DNA from: Affinibrenneria salicis
Lineage (GTDB): Bacteria > Pseudomonadota > Gammaproteobacteria > Enterobacterales > Enterobacteriaceae
DNA: 64,000 nt
Direction: 5' to 3'
NCBI RefSeq assembly: GCF_008710095.1
Contig: NZ_VYKJ01000014.1
Location: 1 to 64,000, forward strand
Part shown: in pieces, positions 53,803 through 62,271 of the stretch
How positions within the stretch are numbered: the stretch's first letter is position 1
Layout: the number at the start of each line of letters is the position of its first letter
Position numbers and translations under genes: made by a program
Notes under the pieces: model-generated
Told to the model about the DNA's origin: nothing
Database searches by the model: none
Seen by the model: the letters and a program-made list of their open reading frames with translations, nothing else

Positions 53803-55548
53803 TCACGATTTGCTTGGTGGTTTCACCGCCAGGGCATCCACAATCACCCGGAACAGCTCGGTGTTATCCATGTAGCCATGTATCCGTTCCCCCCCTGGAC
53901 CGCTGGCCTGAATCACCATATCGTCAACCGAGTGAACCCCGGTATCGACAGAGCGCGGCAGGATCCCTTCACGGAATACGGCGCCCGGCACTTTTTCATA
54001 CGCTTTGTTGGCGACGTACTGGTCTTTTTCGTTTTTAATCGCGGGCACAAAGGTGCCATCCAGTTTCGGCCGGAAAGTTTCGTAATAGTCGGGGAAGTTA
54101 TTGAAGAATACCGCCAGACGTTTCGACACGTTCACGTCATCCGGGTAGCCGTCTTTATTGGCGTCCTGGTAGTTCGGATAGCCGGCGTCTTCATATACGC
54201 CCACTTTTTCACGCATTTCAGTGCCCGGCTTGTCGTCATCCACCGTACCGATAATCGAGATACCGTGCGTATGGTCGCCCGTTACGATAATCAGCGTATC
54301 CGGATTCTTCTCAACAAACTTTTTGGCGATCGCCACCGACTGATCCAGCATGATGGTGTTATAGAACGCGCGTTCCCAATCCAGCGGGTGCGATGCCTTG
54401 TCGATCAGCGCCGACTCCACCATCAGGAAGAAACCGTCCTTGTTTTTAGACAACACATCCAGCGCCGCCTGGGTCATTTCGGTCAAATCCGGCTGGTTGG
54501 GGAATTTTTTGGCGACGTCGTTCTTCAGGAAACGGCGATCCAACACGCCGTCCATGTTGCCGGTATGGAACAATCCCAACAGTTTGGTGGCCTGAGCGGC
54601 GTTTTTCTTCAGCGTATCCGCGTCGGTCACCAGCGTATAGCCATCCTGCTGAAATTTTTCCACATAGTTGTTGTCGTCTTTACGCTTAGAGCCTGGCGTA
54701 CTTTTCGGCAGGAAATATGCCGAGCCGCCGCCCAGAATCACGCTGGGTTTAACGTTGTAAAACATATCGACGATTTCTGCCTTGTCCGCACGGCGGCGGG
54801 TGTGGGATACCACGGCGGCCGGGGTGGCGTCTTCAAGCTCGGCATCGCTGACCACGCCGACCGACATTTTGGTCGAACGGGTAAGCAACTCGCCCAATGT
54901 TTCCTGTTTCGGATGCTCCAGCGAGTTTTTACTGCGGCTGACATACACGCCCAGCGCATTCACCCCGGATTTGTGGCCGGTCATGTAGGCGCTCATGGTG
55001 TTGGCGCTGTCCGCCGCGATTGAGTCGGTGCTGGAGGTACCGCCGAACGCCATGTACTGCAGATCGTCAATCGCCAGGCGGCCGTCGGCTTTGCCTTCGG
55101 TGATACCTTTCGACAGAATGCGCGCGCCGGTACGGTGCGCAACGGATAAGCCGTCGCCGATGAACAGGATCACGTTTTTCGCTTTACGTTTCCCGGCGGT
55201 CTGGTACACCTCCCACGTCACCTGAGCGGTTTTGCCTTTCGCCTGCGCGTCCACTACATATTTTCCGGCGGCAGGCAAATGAGCATCGCGCACCCAGACG
55301 CTGGACACGTTTTCGCCATCTTCGCGTTCAACGAACGAAGCCTGTTTTCCCAGCACCTGCTGATAATCTTTACCATTAATCAGGATCTGGACGTCTTCCG
55401 GCTTCACGACTTCATCGAATTCGACTTTAAAATCAAACTTGCCTCCGGCAAGCATGGTGGCGCGGTCAATCGGATAAATAGCCTGCGCCTGCGCCACCCC
55501 GGGCACTGCGGCGGCAAACAATAAAGGGAGTAGCCAACGAGCGTTCAT
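53803..55548 (-). CDS. Secreted alkaline phosphatase
   Basis: 581 aa from ATG 55548 (AAGG, 8-nt spacing). Signal peptide (about 1-23, ending VAQAQA). Unusual N-terminal domain (about 24-118) before the phosphatase core. Metal site 1/2 residues: Asp132 in LFIGDGLS, nucleophile Ser181 in ADSANTMSAYMTG, Glu378 in VESALID, Asp383/His387, Asp425/His426 in TGDHTHG, and a C-terminal His in TGVHSVDD. Long family, not the E. coli PhoA type by length. First gene of a four-gene minus-strand operon. Zn-dependence is family knowledge. Confidence 0.9.
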   Translation of the reverse strand: MNARWLLPLLFAAAVPGVAQAQAIYPIDRATMLAGGKFDFKVEFDEVVKPEDVQILINGKDYQQVLGKQASFVEREDGENVSSVWVRDAHLPAAGKYVVDAQAKGKTAQVTWEVYQTAGKRKAKNVILFIGDGLSVAHRTGARILSKGITEGKADGRLAIDDLQYMAFGGTSSTDSIAADSANTMSAYMTGHKSGVNALGVYVSRSKNSLEHPKQETLGELLTRSTKMSVGVVSDAELEDATPAAVVSHTRRRADKAEIVDMFYNVKPSVILGGGSAYFLPKSTPGSKRKDDNNYVEKFQQDGYTLVTDADTLKKNAAQATKLLGLFHTGNMDGVLDRRFLKNDVAKKFPNQPDLTEMTQAALDVLSKNKDGFFLMVESALIDKASHPLDWERAFYNTIMLDQSVAIAKKFVEKNPDTLIIVTGDHTHGISIIGTVDDDKPGTEMREKVGVYEDAGYPNYQDANKDGYPDDVNVSKRLAVFFNNFPDYYETFRPKLDGTFVPAIKNEKDQYVANKAYEKVPGAVFREGILPRSVDTGVHSVDDMVIQASGPGGERIHGYMDNTELFRVIVDALAVKPPSKS

Positions 55549-55604
55549 CGTCATGTCCTTAAAAATTGCAAAAAAGAGACCAGAGCAAAACATAGTCACT
55601 TTCT

Positions 55605-55622
55605 TTTACAATTTGATGACGT
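55605..55622 (-). promoter_or_regulatory. PHO-box-like site upstream of the alkaline phosphatase operon
   Basis: On the minus strand the 18-mer ACGTCATCAAATTGTAAA (55622-55605) resembles the PhoB consensus of two CTGTCAT-like heptamers 4 bp apart (about 12 of 18). TATGTT follows 10 nt downstream, the spacing expected for a PhoB-activated -10. About 57 nt separate it from the start codon. Predicted by eye only. Confidence 0.5.
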
Positions 55623-55640
55623 CCGTCGGCGACGAAGGCG

Positions 55641-58600
55641 TTACTTCGCTTTCTCTTTCAGCGGAAAACGCCGGCGCACCACGGCGAAAAACAGCGGTAC
55701 GAAGAAGATAGCCAGCACGGTCGCGGATATCATGCCGCCGATCACCCCCGTCCCCACGGCATGCTGGCTGGCCGAGCCGGCGCCGTTGCTGGTGGCCATG
55801 GGCAGCACGCCAAAGACAAAGGCCAGCGAGGTCATCAGGATTGGCCGCAGACGCTGACGCGACGCCTCCAGCGTCGCTTCAACCAGATCCCGCCCCTTCT
55901 GATTCATCTCATTGGCGAACTCCACTATCAGGATGGCGTTCTTCGCCGACAGCCCGATAACCGTCAACAACCCCACCTGAAAATAGACGTCGTTCTCCAG
56001 ACCGCGCGCCCAGGTGGCGATTAGCGCGCCCAGCACGCCGAGCGGCACCACCAGCATGACAGAGAAAGGCACCGTCCAGCTTTCATACAGCGCCGCCAGA
56101 CACAGGAACACCACCAACAGCGAGATCGCATACAGCGCCGGCGCCTGGGCGCCCGTCAGCCGCTCCTGGTAAGACAACCCCGTCCACTCGAGCCCGACCC
56201 CCGACGGCAGTTGCGCCACCAGCGACGCCATAATATCCATCGCGGTGCCGGTGCTGACGCCCGGCGCCGCTTCGCCGACAATCTCCAGCGAAGAGTAGCC
56301 GTTATAACGCTCGAGCCGCGGCGAGCCGCGTTCCCAACTGGTCTGCGCGAACGCGCTGAACGGCACCATGCCGCCGCTGCTGTTGCGCACATACCATTTG
56401 CTGATATCGTCCGGCAACATGCGGTATTTGGCGGCGGCCTGCACATACACCCGCTTCACCCGGCCGCGATCGAGAAAATCGTTCACATAAGTGGAGCCCC
56501 AGCCGGTGGTCAACGTGCTGTTGATATCATCGATCGACACGCCCAGCGCCTGCGCCTTGCGCTGGTCGATGTTAATTCGCAACTGAGCGTTGTCATCCAG
56601 GCCGTTATGGCGCACGCGGGCCAGGCTCGGATTACTGTCCGCCATCGACAGCAGCCGATCGCGCGCCTCCATCAGCCCTTCATGCCCCAGTCCGGCATGA
56701 TCCTGCAGTTCCATGGCGAAGCCCGCCGCGCTGCCCAGACCGTTAATCGCCGGCGGGCTGTTGGCGATAACCCGCGCTTCCTTAACGTCGCGAAACGCCT
56801 TAGTGGCTCGTTCGATAATGGCAAAGGAGGCGTTTTCCGCGCCCGCCCTGTCATCCCAGTTTTTCAGCCGCACAAACAGACGCGCGACGTTCTGACCGTT
56901 GCCGCCCGGCCCGGAGCCGACGGTGGAAAACACCGACATCACATTGTCTTTTTCCTGAGTCAGATAGTATTGCTCAATATTTTCCACCACCTTCAGCGTC
57001 TGCATCTGCGTCGCGCCCGGCGGCAGCTGCACCTGAGTCATGAACACGCCCTTGTCTTCCTCCGGCAGGAACGAAGTCGGCAGTTTAAGGAACAGGAAGG
57101 CCATCACGCCGATAATGCAGGGATAGAACAGCAGCCAGCGCCCTCTTTTGGCCAGGATCTTCGCAACGCCCCGCTCATAACGCAGCGCATTGCGCTCAAA
57201 ACTGCGGTTAAACCAGCCGAAGAAACCGCGACGGCCGTGCTGCTGACCCTTCGCCAGCGGCTTGAGCAGGGTGGCGCACAGCGCCGGCGTGAGGATCATC
57301 GCCACCAGCACCGACAGAATCATGGAAGAGACAATGGTGATCGAGAACTGACGGTAGATCGCCCCGGTGGTGCCGCCGAAAAACGCCATCGGGACGAAAA
57401 CCGCCGACAGCACCAGCGCAATACCCACCAACGCGCCTTGCACCTGCCCCATCGAGCGGCGCGTCGCTTCGCGCGGCGACAGGCCTTCTTCGCTCATGAT
57501 GCGCTCAACGTTTTCCACCACCACGATGGCGTCATCCACCAGCAGACCGATGGCCAGCACCGTCGCGAACATCGTCAGGGTGTTGAGGCTGAACCCACAA
57601 GCGTGCAGCACCGCAAAGGTGCCGAGCAGCACCACCGGCACCGCGATGGTAGGGATCAGCGTAGCGCGAAGATTCTGCAGAAACAGGTACATGACCAGAA
57701 AGACTAACGCGATCGCTTCAAACAGCGTTTTCACCACATCGATAATCGAGGCTTTGACGAAAGGCGAGGTTTCAAAAGCGATGCGCGCCTCCAGCCCGTG
57801 CGGAAAATAGTGCGACAGCTCCTCGATACGCTGACGCACCAGCTTATCCGTATCCAACTCGTTGGCGCCGGAGGCCAGCTTCACGCCCAGCGCGGAAGCC
57901 GCCTGACCGTTATAGCGGCTGAGAAAATCATAGCGTTCCGCGCCCAGCTCCACTTCGGCGACATTGCCCAGCGTCACCACGGAACCGTCCTGATTCACGC
58001 GCAGGGTGATATCGCGGAACTGCTGCGGCGTCTGCAACAGCGACTGTGAATTAATCGCGGCGTTCAGTGCCTGATTATCCACCGAAGGCACGCCGCCGAC
58101 CTGACCGACCGACACCTGACTGTTCTGCGCCTCAATGGCGCTGACCACATCGTCGGTGGTCAACGCATAGCCGGCCAGCTTGCCGGGATCGAGCCAGATG
58201 CGCATCGCATACTGCGAACCGTAGGCGTCCACTTCGCCGACGCCGCTGAGGCGGCTGATCGGATCCTGAATATTACTGGCAACATAGTCGGCGATATCCT
58301 GTTTATCCATGCTGCCGTCGGTAGAAACGAAGGCAATCATCAGAATATTGGTATCGCCGGTTTTACTGACCGTCACGCCCTGTTGCTGCACTTCCTGCGG
58401 GAGCTTGCGCAGGGCGGACTGCAGCTGATTCTGCACCTGCTGGCGCGCCTTATCCGGATCGCTGCCGGCCTCGAACGTCAGCGTGATCCTCGCCTGGCCG
58501 GTATTGCTGCTTTCGGAAGCCATATACATCAGGTTATCGAGCCCGGTCATGCTCTGCTCAATAATCTGCGTCACCGTGTTTTCCAGCGTCTGAGCGGACG

Positions 58601-58754
58601 CGCCGGGATAGTTGGCGGTAATGCGCACGTTGGGCGGCGCAAGCTCGGGATATTGCTCAAGGGGTAACGACGTAATGGCCAGCGTACCGCATAAGCTGAG
58701 CAAAATGGCTAACACCCAGGCGAAGATCGGGCGATCGATAAAAAAATTCGCCAT
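55641..58754 (-). CDS. acrD: RND multidrug efflux pump AcrD
   Basis: 1037 aa, exactly the E. coli AcrD length and closer to AcrD than AcrB (starts [20 protein letters not shown]; ends [11 protein letters not shown]). Twelve membrane segments with two large periplasmic loops; the TM4 Asp pair in [14 protein letters not shown]. Inner-membrane aminoglycoside/detergent pump working with AcrA-TolC. No membrane-fusion gene lies beside it. In E. coli acrD is elsewhere, so this location is a lineage difference. Confidence 0.96.
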   Translation of the reverse strand: MANFFIDRPIFAWVLAILLSLCGTLAITSLPLEQYPELAPPNVRITANYPGASAQTLENTVTQIIEQSMTGLDNLMYMASESSNTGQARITLTFEAGSDPDKARQQVQNQLQSALRKLPQEVQQQGVTVSKTGDTNILMIAFVSTDGSMDKQDIADYVASNIQDPISRLSGVGEVDAYGSQYAMRIWLDPGKLAGYALTTDDVVSAIEAQNSQVSVGQVGGVPSVDNQALNAAINSQSLLQTPQQFRDITLRVNQDGSVVTLGNVAEVELGAERYDFLSRYNGQAASALGVKLASGANELDTDKLVRQRIEELSHYFPHGLEARIAFETSPFVKASIIDVVKTLFEAIALVFLVMYLFLQNLRATLIPTIAVPVVLLGTFAVLHACGFSLNTLTMFATVLAIGLLVDDAIVVVENVERIMSEEGLSPREATRRSMGQVQGALVGIALVLSAVFVPMAFFGGTTGAIYRQFSITIVSSMILSVLVAMILTPALCATLLKPLAKGQQHGRRGFFGWFNRSFERNALRYERGVAKILAKRGRWLLFYPCIIGVMAFLFLKLPTSFLPEEDKGVFMTQVQLPPGATQMQTLKVVENIEQYYLTQEKDNVMSVFSTVGSGPGGNGQNVARLFVRLKNWDDRAGAENASFAIIERATKAFRDVKEARVIANSPPAINGLGSAAGFAMELQDHAGLGHEGLMEARDRLLSMADSNPSLARVRHNGLDDNAQLRINIDQRKAQALGVSIDDINSTLTTGWGSTYVNDFLDRGRVKRVYVQAAAKYRMLPDDISKWYVRNSSGGMVPFSAFAQTSWERGSPRLERYNGYSSLEIVGEAAPGVSTGTAMDIMASLVAQLPSGVGLEWTGLSYQERLTGAQAPALYAISLLVVFLCLAALYESWTVPFSVMLVVPLGVLGALIATWARGLENDVYFQVGLLTVIGLSAKNAILIVEFANEMNQKGRDLVEATLEASRQRLRPILMTSLAFVFGVLPMATSNGAGSASQHAVGTGVIGGMISATVLAIFFVPLFFAVVRRRFPLKEKAK

Positions 58755-59173
58755 CGAAATGAAGCTCCTCAGCAGCGTTTCGTACGTTACATACTCGACA
58801 TCATTCAGGCACGTCGCCGCTTTGAATAACGCAACACATTGACGTTTTACAGCCAGAGCTCAGAGACGGGGCGAGTCGCAAAAACGATGCGCCTGCGGCC
58901 TGAATTAAAGTATGACGAGTATAGATAGGTAAGGAGGAAGTAAGAAAAAGTTTCCCTTCTATCCCCCATCACTTTACCTGTCGGCAAGGGGAGAATCGTG
59001 GAGAAATTGAGGAGAAAATGTAAATTATCGTCGTGAAATGTCGCGCATGGCGGGCAACGATTTTCACCGCCGCGCCGCGCACTTTCCGGCGAAACAACGC
59101 GAAAGCGGGCCGGCGGCATCGCGCCGCAGACGCGTTTTCAGACGCTCCGGCCGGGGCCGGACCGCGCGGCGGC
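58755..59173 (-). promoter_or_regulatory. phzF-acrD intergenic region (419 bp)
   Basis: No gene recognised. Contains a GC-rich inverted repeat TCCGGCC/GGCCGGA (59146-59152 with 59155-59161) just after the phzF stop, possibly ending it, and on the minus strand TATACTCGTCATACTTTAATTCAGG near 58925-58895 (20 nt quoted loosely), which resembles a motif often repeated between genes of this bacterial group. The acrD ribosome site GAGGAG is 10 nt from the ATG. Confidence 0.45.
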
Positions 59174-60016
59174 TCAGAGCCAGCGCGCCATACCGGAGAT
59201 GCTGATCGGACTGCCTTTCAGGTTGCTAAACTCCGCGCGGATCGCCGACGGGCATCCCATATCCTCTCCCTGACGGATAGAGATATCGCCCCCGTGCGGC
59301 CAGCCCACATCGCGCAGATAGCCGGCGAACGCCGCGCCGGCCGCCCCGGTGGCCGGGTCCTCATACACGCCGCCGCCGGCAAAAGCATTGCGCACATGAA
59401 AATGCCGCTCGTCTTCAGCCCACACCAGCATGATGGTCGTCAGCGCCTGCTCGCGCATCCACTGCTGGACGGCGGAAAAATCATACGCCATATCGCGCAG
59501 CGTCTGGCGCTGGTTCAGGGTAAGCACCAGGTGACGCGCGCCGCCGCAGGCGATAGCCGGCGGCAGACGGCCATCCAGCTGATCGCGCCGGTAGCCGAAC
59601 AGCGCCAGCGTGCGATCGGTCAATGAGTCCGGCGCCGCTTCGCTGCGCGTTTCGGGCGAGCGCAATACGATACGCGGCGCATCGCCGCCGGAGCCTTCCA
59701 CCGTAATCTGGCCATCGTTCAACTGCAGCGCATACAGCCCAACGCCGTAGCGCTCAGCCAGCACAAACCCCAGCGCAATAGTGGCATGGCCGCAGAAAGG
59801 CACTTCAGACTCCGGCGAAAAGTAGCGCACGCGCCACCTGTCCTGCTGAGGACAGGCGAAAACCGTTTCAGAAAAGCCCACCGCGGCCGCGATGCCCTGC
59901 ATCTCGCAGTCCGTCGGAAACTGTTCGCCAAGCCAGACGCCGGCGGGATTGCCGCCGTTTTCACCCAGCGAAAACGCCGACACCGCCAGCACATTTTCTG
60001 GTAAAGACTGAGTCAT
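59174..60016 (-). CDS. PhzF family isomerase/epimerase
   Basis: 280 aa. GENGGNPAGVWL at the N-terminus and the catalytic Glu in GFSETVFACP (about 46-55), then CGHATIALGFVL and the second-half counterpart GVYEDPATGAAGAAFAGYL. PhzF-fold proteins isomerise small metabolites; no phenazine genes are near, so the substrate is unknown. Located between bioH and acrD. Confidence 0.9.
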   Translation of the reverse strand: MTQSLPENVLAVSAFSLGENGGNPAGVWLGEQFPTDCEMQGIAAAVGFSETVFACPQQDRWRVRYFSPESEVPFCGHATIALGFVLAERYGVGLYALQLNDGQITVEGSGGDAPRIVLRSPETRSEAAPDSLTDRTLALFGYRRDQLDGRLPPAIACGGARHLVLTLNQRQTLRDMAYDFSAVQQWMREQALTTIMLVWAEDERHFHVRNAFAGGGVYEDPATGAAGAAFAGYLRDVGWPHGGDISIRQGEDMGCPSAIRAEFSNLKGSPISISGMARWL

Positions 60017-60091
60017 AAACCTCTCCCTGCCACGATTAAACAGCGCTTAACATAGCGGTAAAACGGCGCGCGGCAAAGCGTCTGCGGCCGG

Positions 60092-60874
60092 TTACGCCAC
60101 CAGCCGGTGGGCGCGACAGAAGGTCAGCAGCGTCTCGACGAACAGCGCCGGATGCGAAATAAAAGGCGCGTGCGCCGCTTTCGCCACAATCGCCGACTGG
60201 CTCGCCGGCCACTGCGCATCCAGCAGCGCGGCCACCTTGCGTGGAACCAGGCCGTCCAGCGCGCCGTACAAACGCAGGAGCGGCAGCGCCAGCGAAGCCA
60301 GCGGCTGGCGCAGATCCGCAGTGCGCAAAATATCCAGCCCTCCGTTCAGAACATCGACCGCCGGCAGCGGCTGTTCGAGCACGATCGATTTAAGTTGGCG
60401 CGCGTCCCTGCGGGCGCTGTCGGTGCCCAGCGTCTGCAGCGCCAGGAAACGTTCCACCGTACGATGAAAATCCTCGCTGAGCTGATGCTGAAAGCCCTGC
60501 AGCACATCGGTCTTAATCCCCGGCCAGCCCGGTCCGGCGCAAAAACGCGGCGAGGAGGCCACGCTAATTAAAGCGCACACGCGCGGCGCGGCGCTTAATG
60601 CGACCTGGCTGGCGACCAGCCCGCCCAGCGACCAGCCGAGCCACACCGCCTGAGGCGGCGCCTGGCGCAGCACGATATCCGCCATCTCTTCGAGCGATAG
60701 CGCGCCGAATCCCTGGCTGCGGCCATAGCCGGGCAGATCCACCAGGTGCAGACGAAAATGCGGGGCCAACCGCTCGCTAATGCAACGCCATACCTGCGCA
60801 TTCAATCCCCAGCCGTGCAGCAGCACAAGCTCACACTTTCCTTCACCTTCTGTTTGCCAGTACAGCGATTTCAT
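60092..60874 (-). CDS. bioH: Pimeloyl-[acyl-carrier protein] methyl ester esterase BioH
   Basis: 260 aa alpha/beta hydrolase. Nucleophile [11 protein letters not shown] (Ser about 83), Asp in [14 protein letters not shown] and His in [11 protein letters not shown], all as in E. coli BioH. Releases pimeloyl-ACP in biotin synthesis. Divergent from gntX, the same arrangement as E. coli. Confidence 0.96.
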   Translation of the reverse strand: MKSLYWQTEGEGKCELVLLHGWGLNAQVWRCISERLAPHFRLHLVDLPGYGRSQGFGALSLEEMADIVLRQAPPQAVWLGWSLGGLVASQVALSAAPRVCALISVASSPRFCAGPGWPGIKTDVLQGFQHQLSEDFHRTVERFLALQTLGTDSARRDARQLKSIVLEQPLPAVDVLNGGLDILRTADLRQPLASLALPLLRLYGALDGLVPRKVAALLDAQWPASQSAIVAKAAHAPFISHPALFVETLLTFCRAHRLVA

Positions 60875-60934
60875 CCGTTATATTCCTGCTTACGGGGCGC
60901 CCGACGCCCCGATTCATCGTTCCGGGAGAGCATT

Positions 60935-61636
60935 ATGTTAACCATCATGGCGTCATGCTGGCTATGCCGGCAACCACTCTGGCACAGCCAGCATGGCGTA
61001 TGCAGCGTCTGTCTGCGCCATTTGCCCGCGCTGCCGCCGTGCTGTCCGCGCTGCGGTCTGCCGGGCGGCCAGCCGCTGCGGCCCTGCGGCCGCTGTCTGC
61101 AAAAGCCGCCGCCGTGGCAAGCGCTGACCGCGGTCGGCGACTATCGGCCGCCGCTCAGTACGCTGCTCAAACAGTTTAAGTTTCACGCCAAAACCGAACT
61201 GGCGCCGCTGCTGGCCCGGCTGATCCTGCTGCGCTGGCTGGCCGGCTATCGTCAGTACGCGTATCGCGATTCGCCGCTCTGGCGCCGGCCGGAGATCGTG
61301 TTGAGCGTGCCGCTGCACCGGCGGCGTCAGTGGGCGCGCGGCTTCAACCAGACGGCTCTGCTGGCGGCGCCGCTCGCGCGCTGGCTCGGCTGCCGCTATC
61401 AGCCGCTGGCGCTGCGGCGAAGTCGGCCTACCCGCATTCAGCAGCGGCTCAACGCCGCGGCCCGGCGTCATAACCTGCACGACGCCTTTTCCTGTTCCAT
61501 CGCCCTGACGGGGAAACGGGTAGCGCTGCTGGATGACGTGGTGACCACCGGCAGCACCGTAGCGGAAATCAGCCGACTGCTGCTGGCGCGGGGCGCCGCC
61601 GACGTTCAGATTTGGTGTGTATGCCGAACCTTGTAG
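60935..61636 (+). CDS. gntX: ComF/GntX family phosphoribosyltransferase-like protein
   Basis: 233 aa from ATG 60935 (GGGAG, 6-nt spacing); upstream frame is antisense to bioH. N-terminal double CxxC zinc finger (CWLCRQPLW, CSVCLRH, CPRCGLPGG, CGRC), then a PRTase domain with VALLDDVVTTGSTV. Related to competence ComFC. It is named from gluconate use in E. coli. Confidence 0.93.
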   Translation: MLTIMASCWLCRQPLWHSQHGVCSVCLRHLPALPPCCPRCGLPGGQPLRPCGRCLQKPPPWQALTAVGDYRPPLSTLLKQFKFHAKTELAPLLARLILLRWLAGYRQYAYRDSPLWRRPEIVLSVPLHRRRQWARGFNQTALLAAPLARWLGCRYQPLALRRSRPTRIQQRLNAAARRHNLHDAFSCSIALTGKRVALLDDVVTTGSTVAEISRLLLARGAADVQIWCVCRTL

Positions 61637-61695
61637 TTCGGCCCGCGATGGGCGTATTATAACCAACAAGCGTAGTCAACTATTGAGTTAATATT

Positions 61696-62271
61696 ATGAT
61701 CCATATTACCGACGCGGCGCAGGACCATTTTGTCAAACTGCTGGCAAAACAAGAGGAAGGTACGCAGATCCGGGTTTTTGTCATTAACCCCGGCACGCCG
61801 AATGCCGAATGCGGCGTATCCTACTGCCCGCCCGATGCCGTCGAAGCCAGCGATACCGAGCTGAAATTCGCAAAGATTTCGGCCTATGTGGATGAGCTCA
61901 GCGCCCCTTATCTGGAAGAGGCGGAAATCGACTTCGTCACCGATCAGTTGGGCTCTCAACTGACGCTCAAGGCGCCGAACGCCAAAATGCGTAAGGTCGA
62001 TGACGACGCGCCGTTAATGGAACGCGTGGAATATGTTCTGCAGTCGCAGATTAACCCGCAGCTGGCGGGCCACGGCGGCCGCGTGACGTTGATGGAGATC
62101 ACCGACGACGATCTGGCTATTTTACAGTTCGGCGGCGGCTGTAACGGCTGCTCAATGGTCGATGTCACCCTGAAAGAAGGGATCGAAAAAGAACTGCTGC
62201 AGCGCTTCCCGGAACTGAAAGGCGTTCGCGACCTCACCGAGCACCAGCGCGGCGAGCACTCCTACTACTAA
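61696..62271 (+). CDS. nfuA: Fe-S biogenesis protein NfuA
   Basis: 191 aa, as in E. coli. N-terminal degenerate A-type domain ([20 protein letters not shown]) and C-terminal NifU-like domain with the cluster-binding CXXC in [14 protein letters not shown] (about 149-152). Carries 4Fe-4S clusters to apoproteins under oxidative or iron stress. It converges with malQ, their stop codons overlapping by 3-4 bases. Confidence 0.98.
   Translation: MIHITDAAQDHFVKLLAKQEEGTQIRVFVINPGTPNAECGVSYCPPDAVEASDTELKFAKISAYVDELSAPYLEEAEIDFVTDQLGSQLTLKAPNAKMRKVDDDAPLMERVEYVLQSQINPQLAGHGGRVTLMEITDDDLAILQFGGGCNGCSMVDVTLKEGIEKELLQRFPELKGVRDLTEHQRGEHSYY

Noticed and set aside
53878..55023. 381-codon plus-strand frame
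   Set aside because: Antisense to the alkaline phosphatase; no ribosome site or domain.
53803..55548. Calling the phosphatase phoA
   Set aside because: It is 581 aa with an extra N-terminal domain, unlike the 471-aa E. coli PhoA.
56211..57707. 498-codon open frame on the plus strand
   Set aside because: Antisense to acrD, rich in Arg/His/Gln as expected for a shadow frame.
55641..58754. Calling the RND pump acrB
   Set aside because: Length 1037 and residue pattern fit AcrD better; no acrA beside it.
58847..59119. 90-codon minus-strand frame upstream of acrD
   Set aside because: Spans the intergenic repeat-like and promoter region; no recognisable protein features.
59174..60016. Phenazine biosynthesis role for the PhzF protein
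   Set aside because: No other phz genes are present; PhzF-fold proteins are common with other roles.
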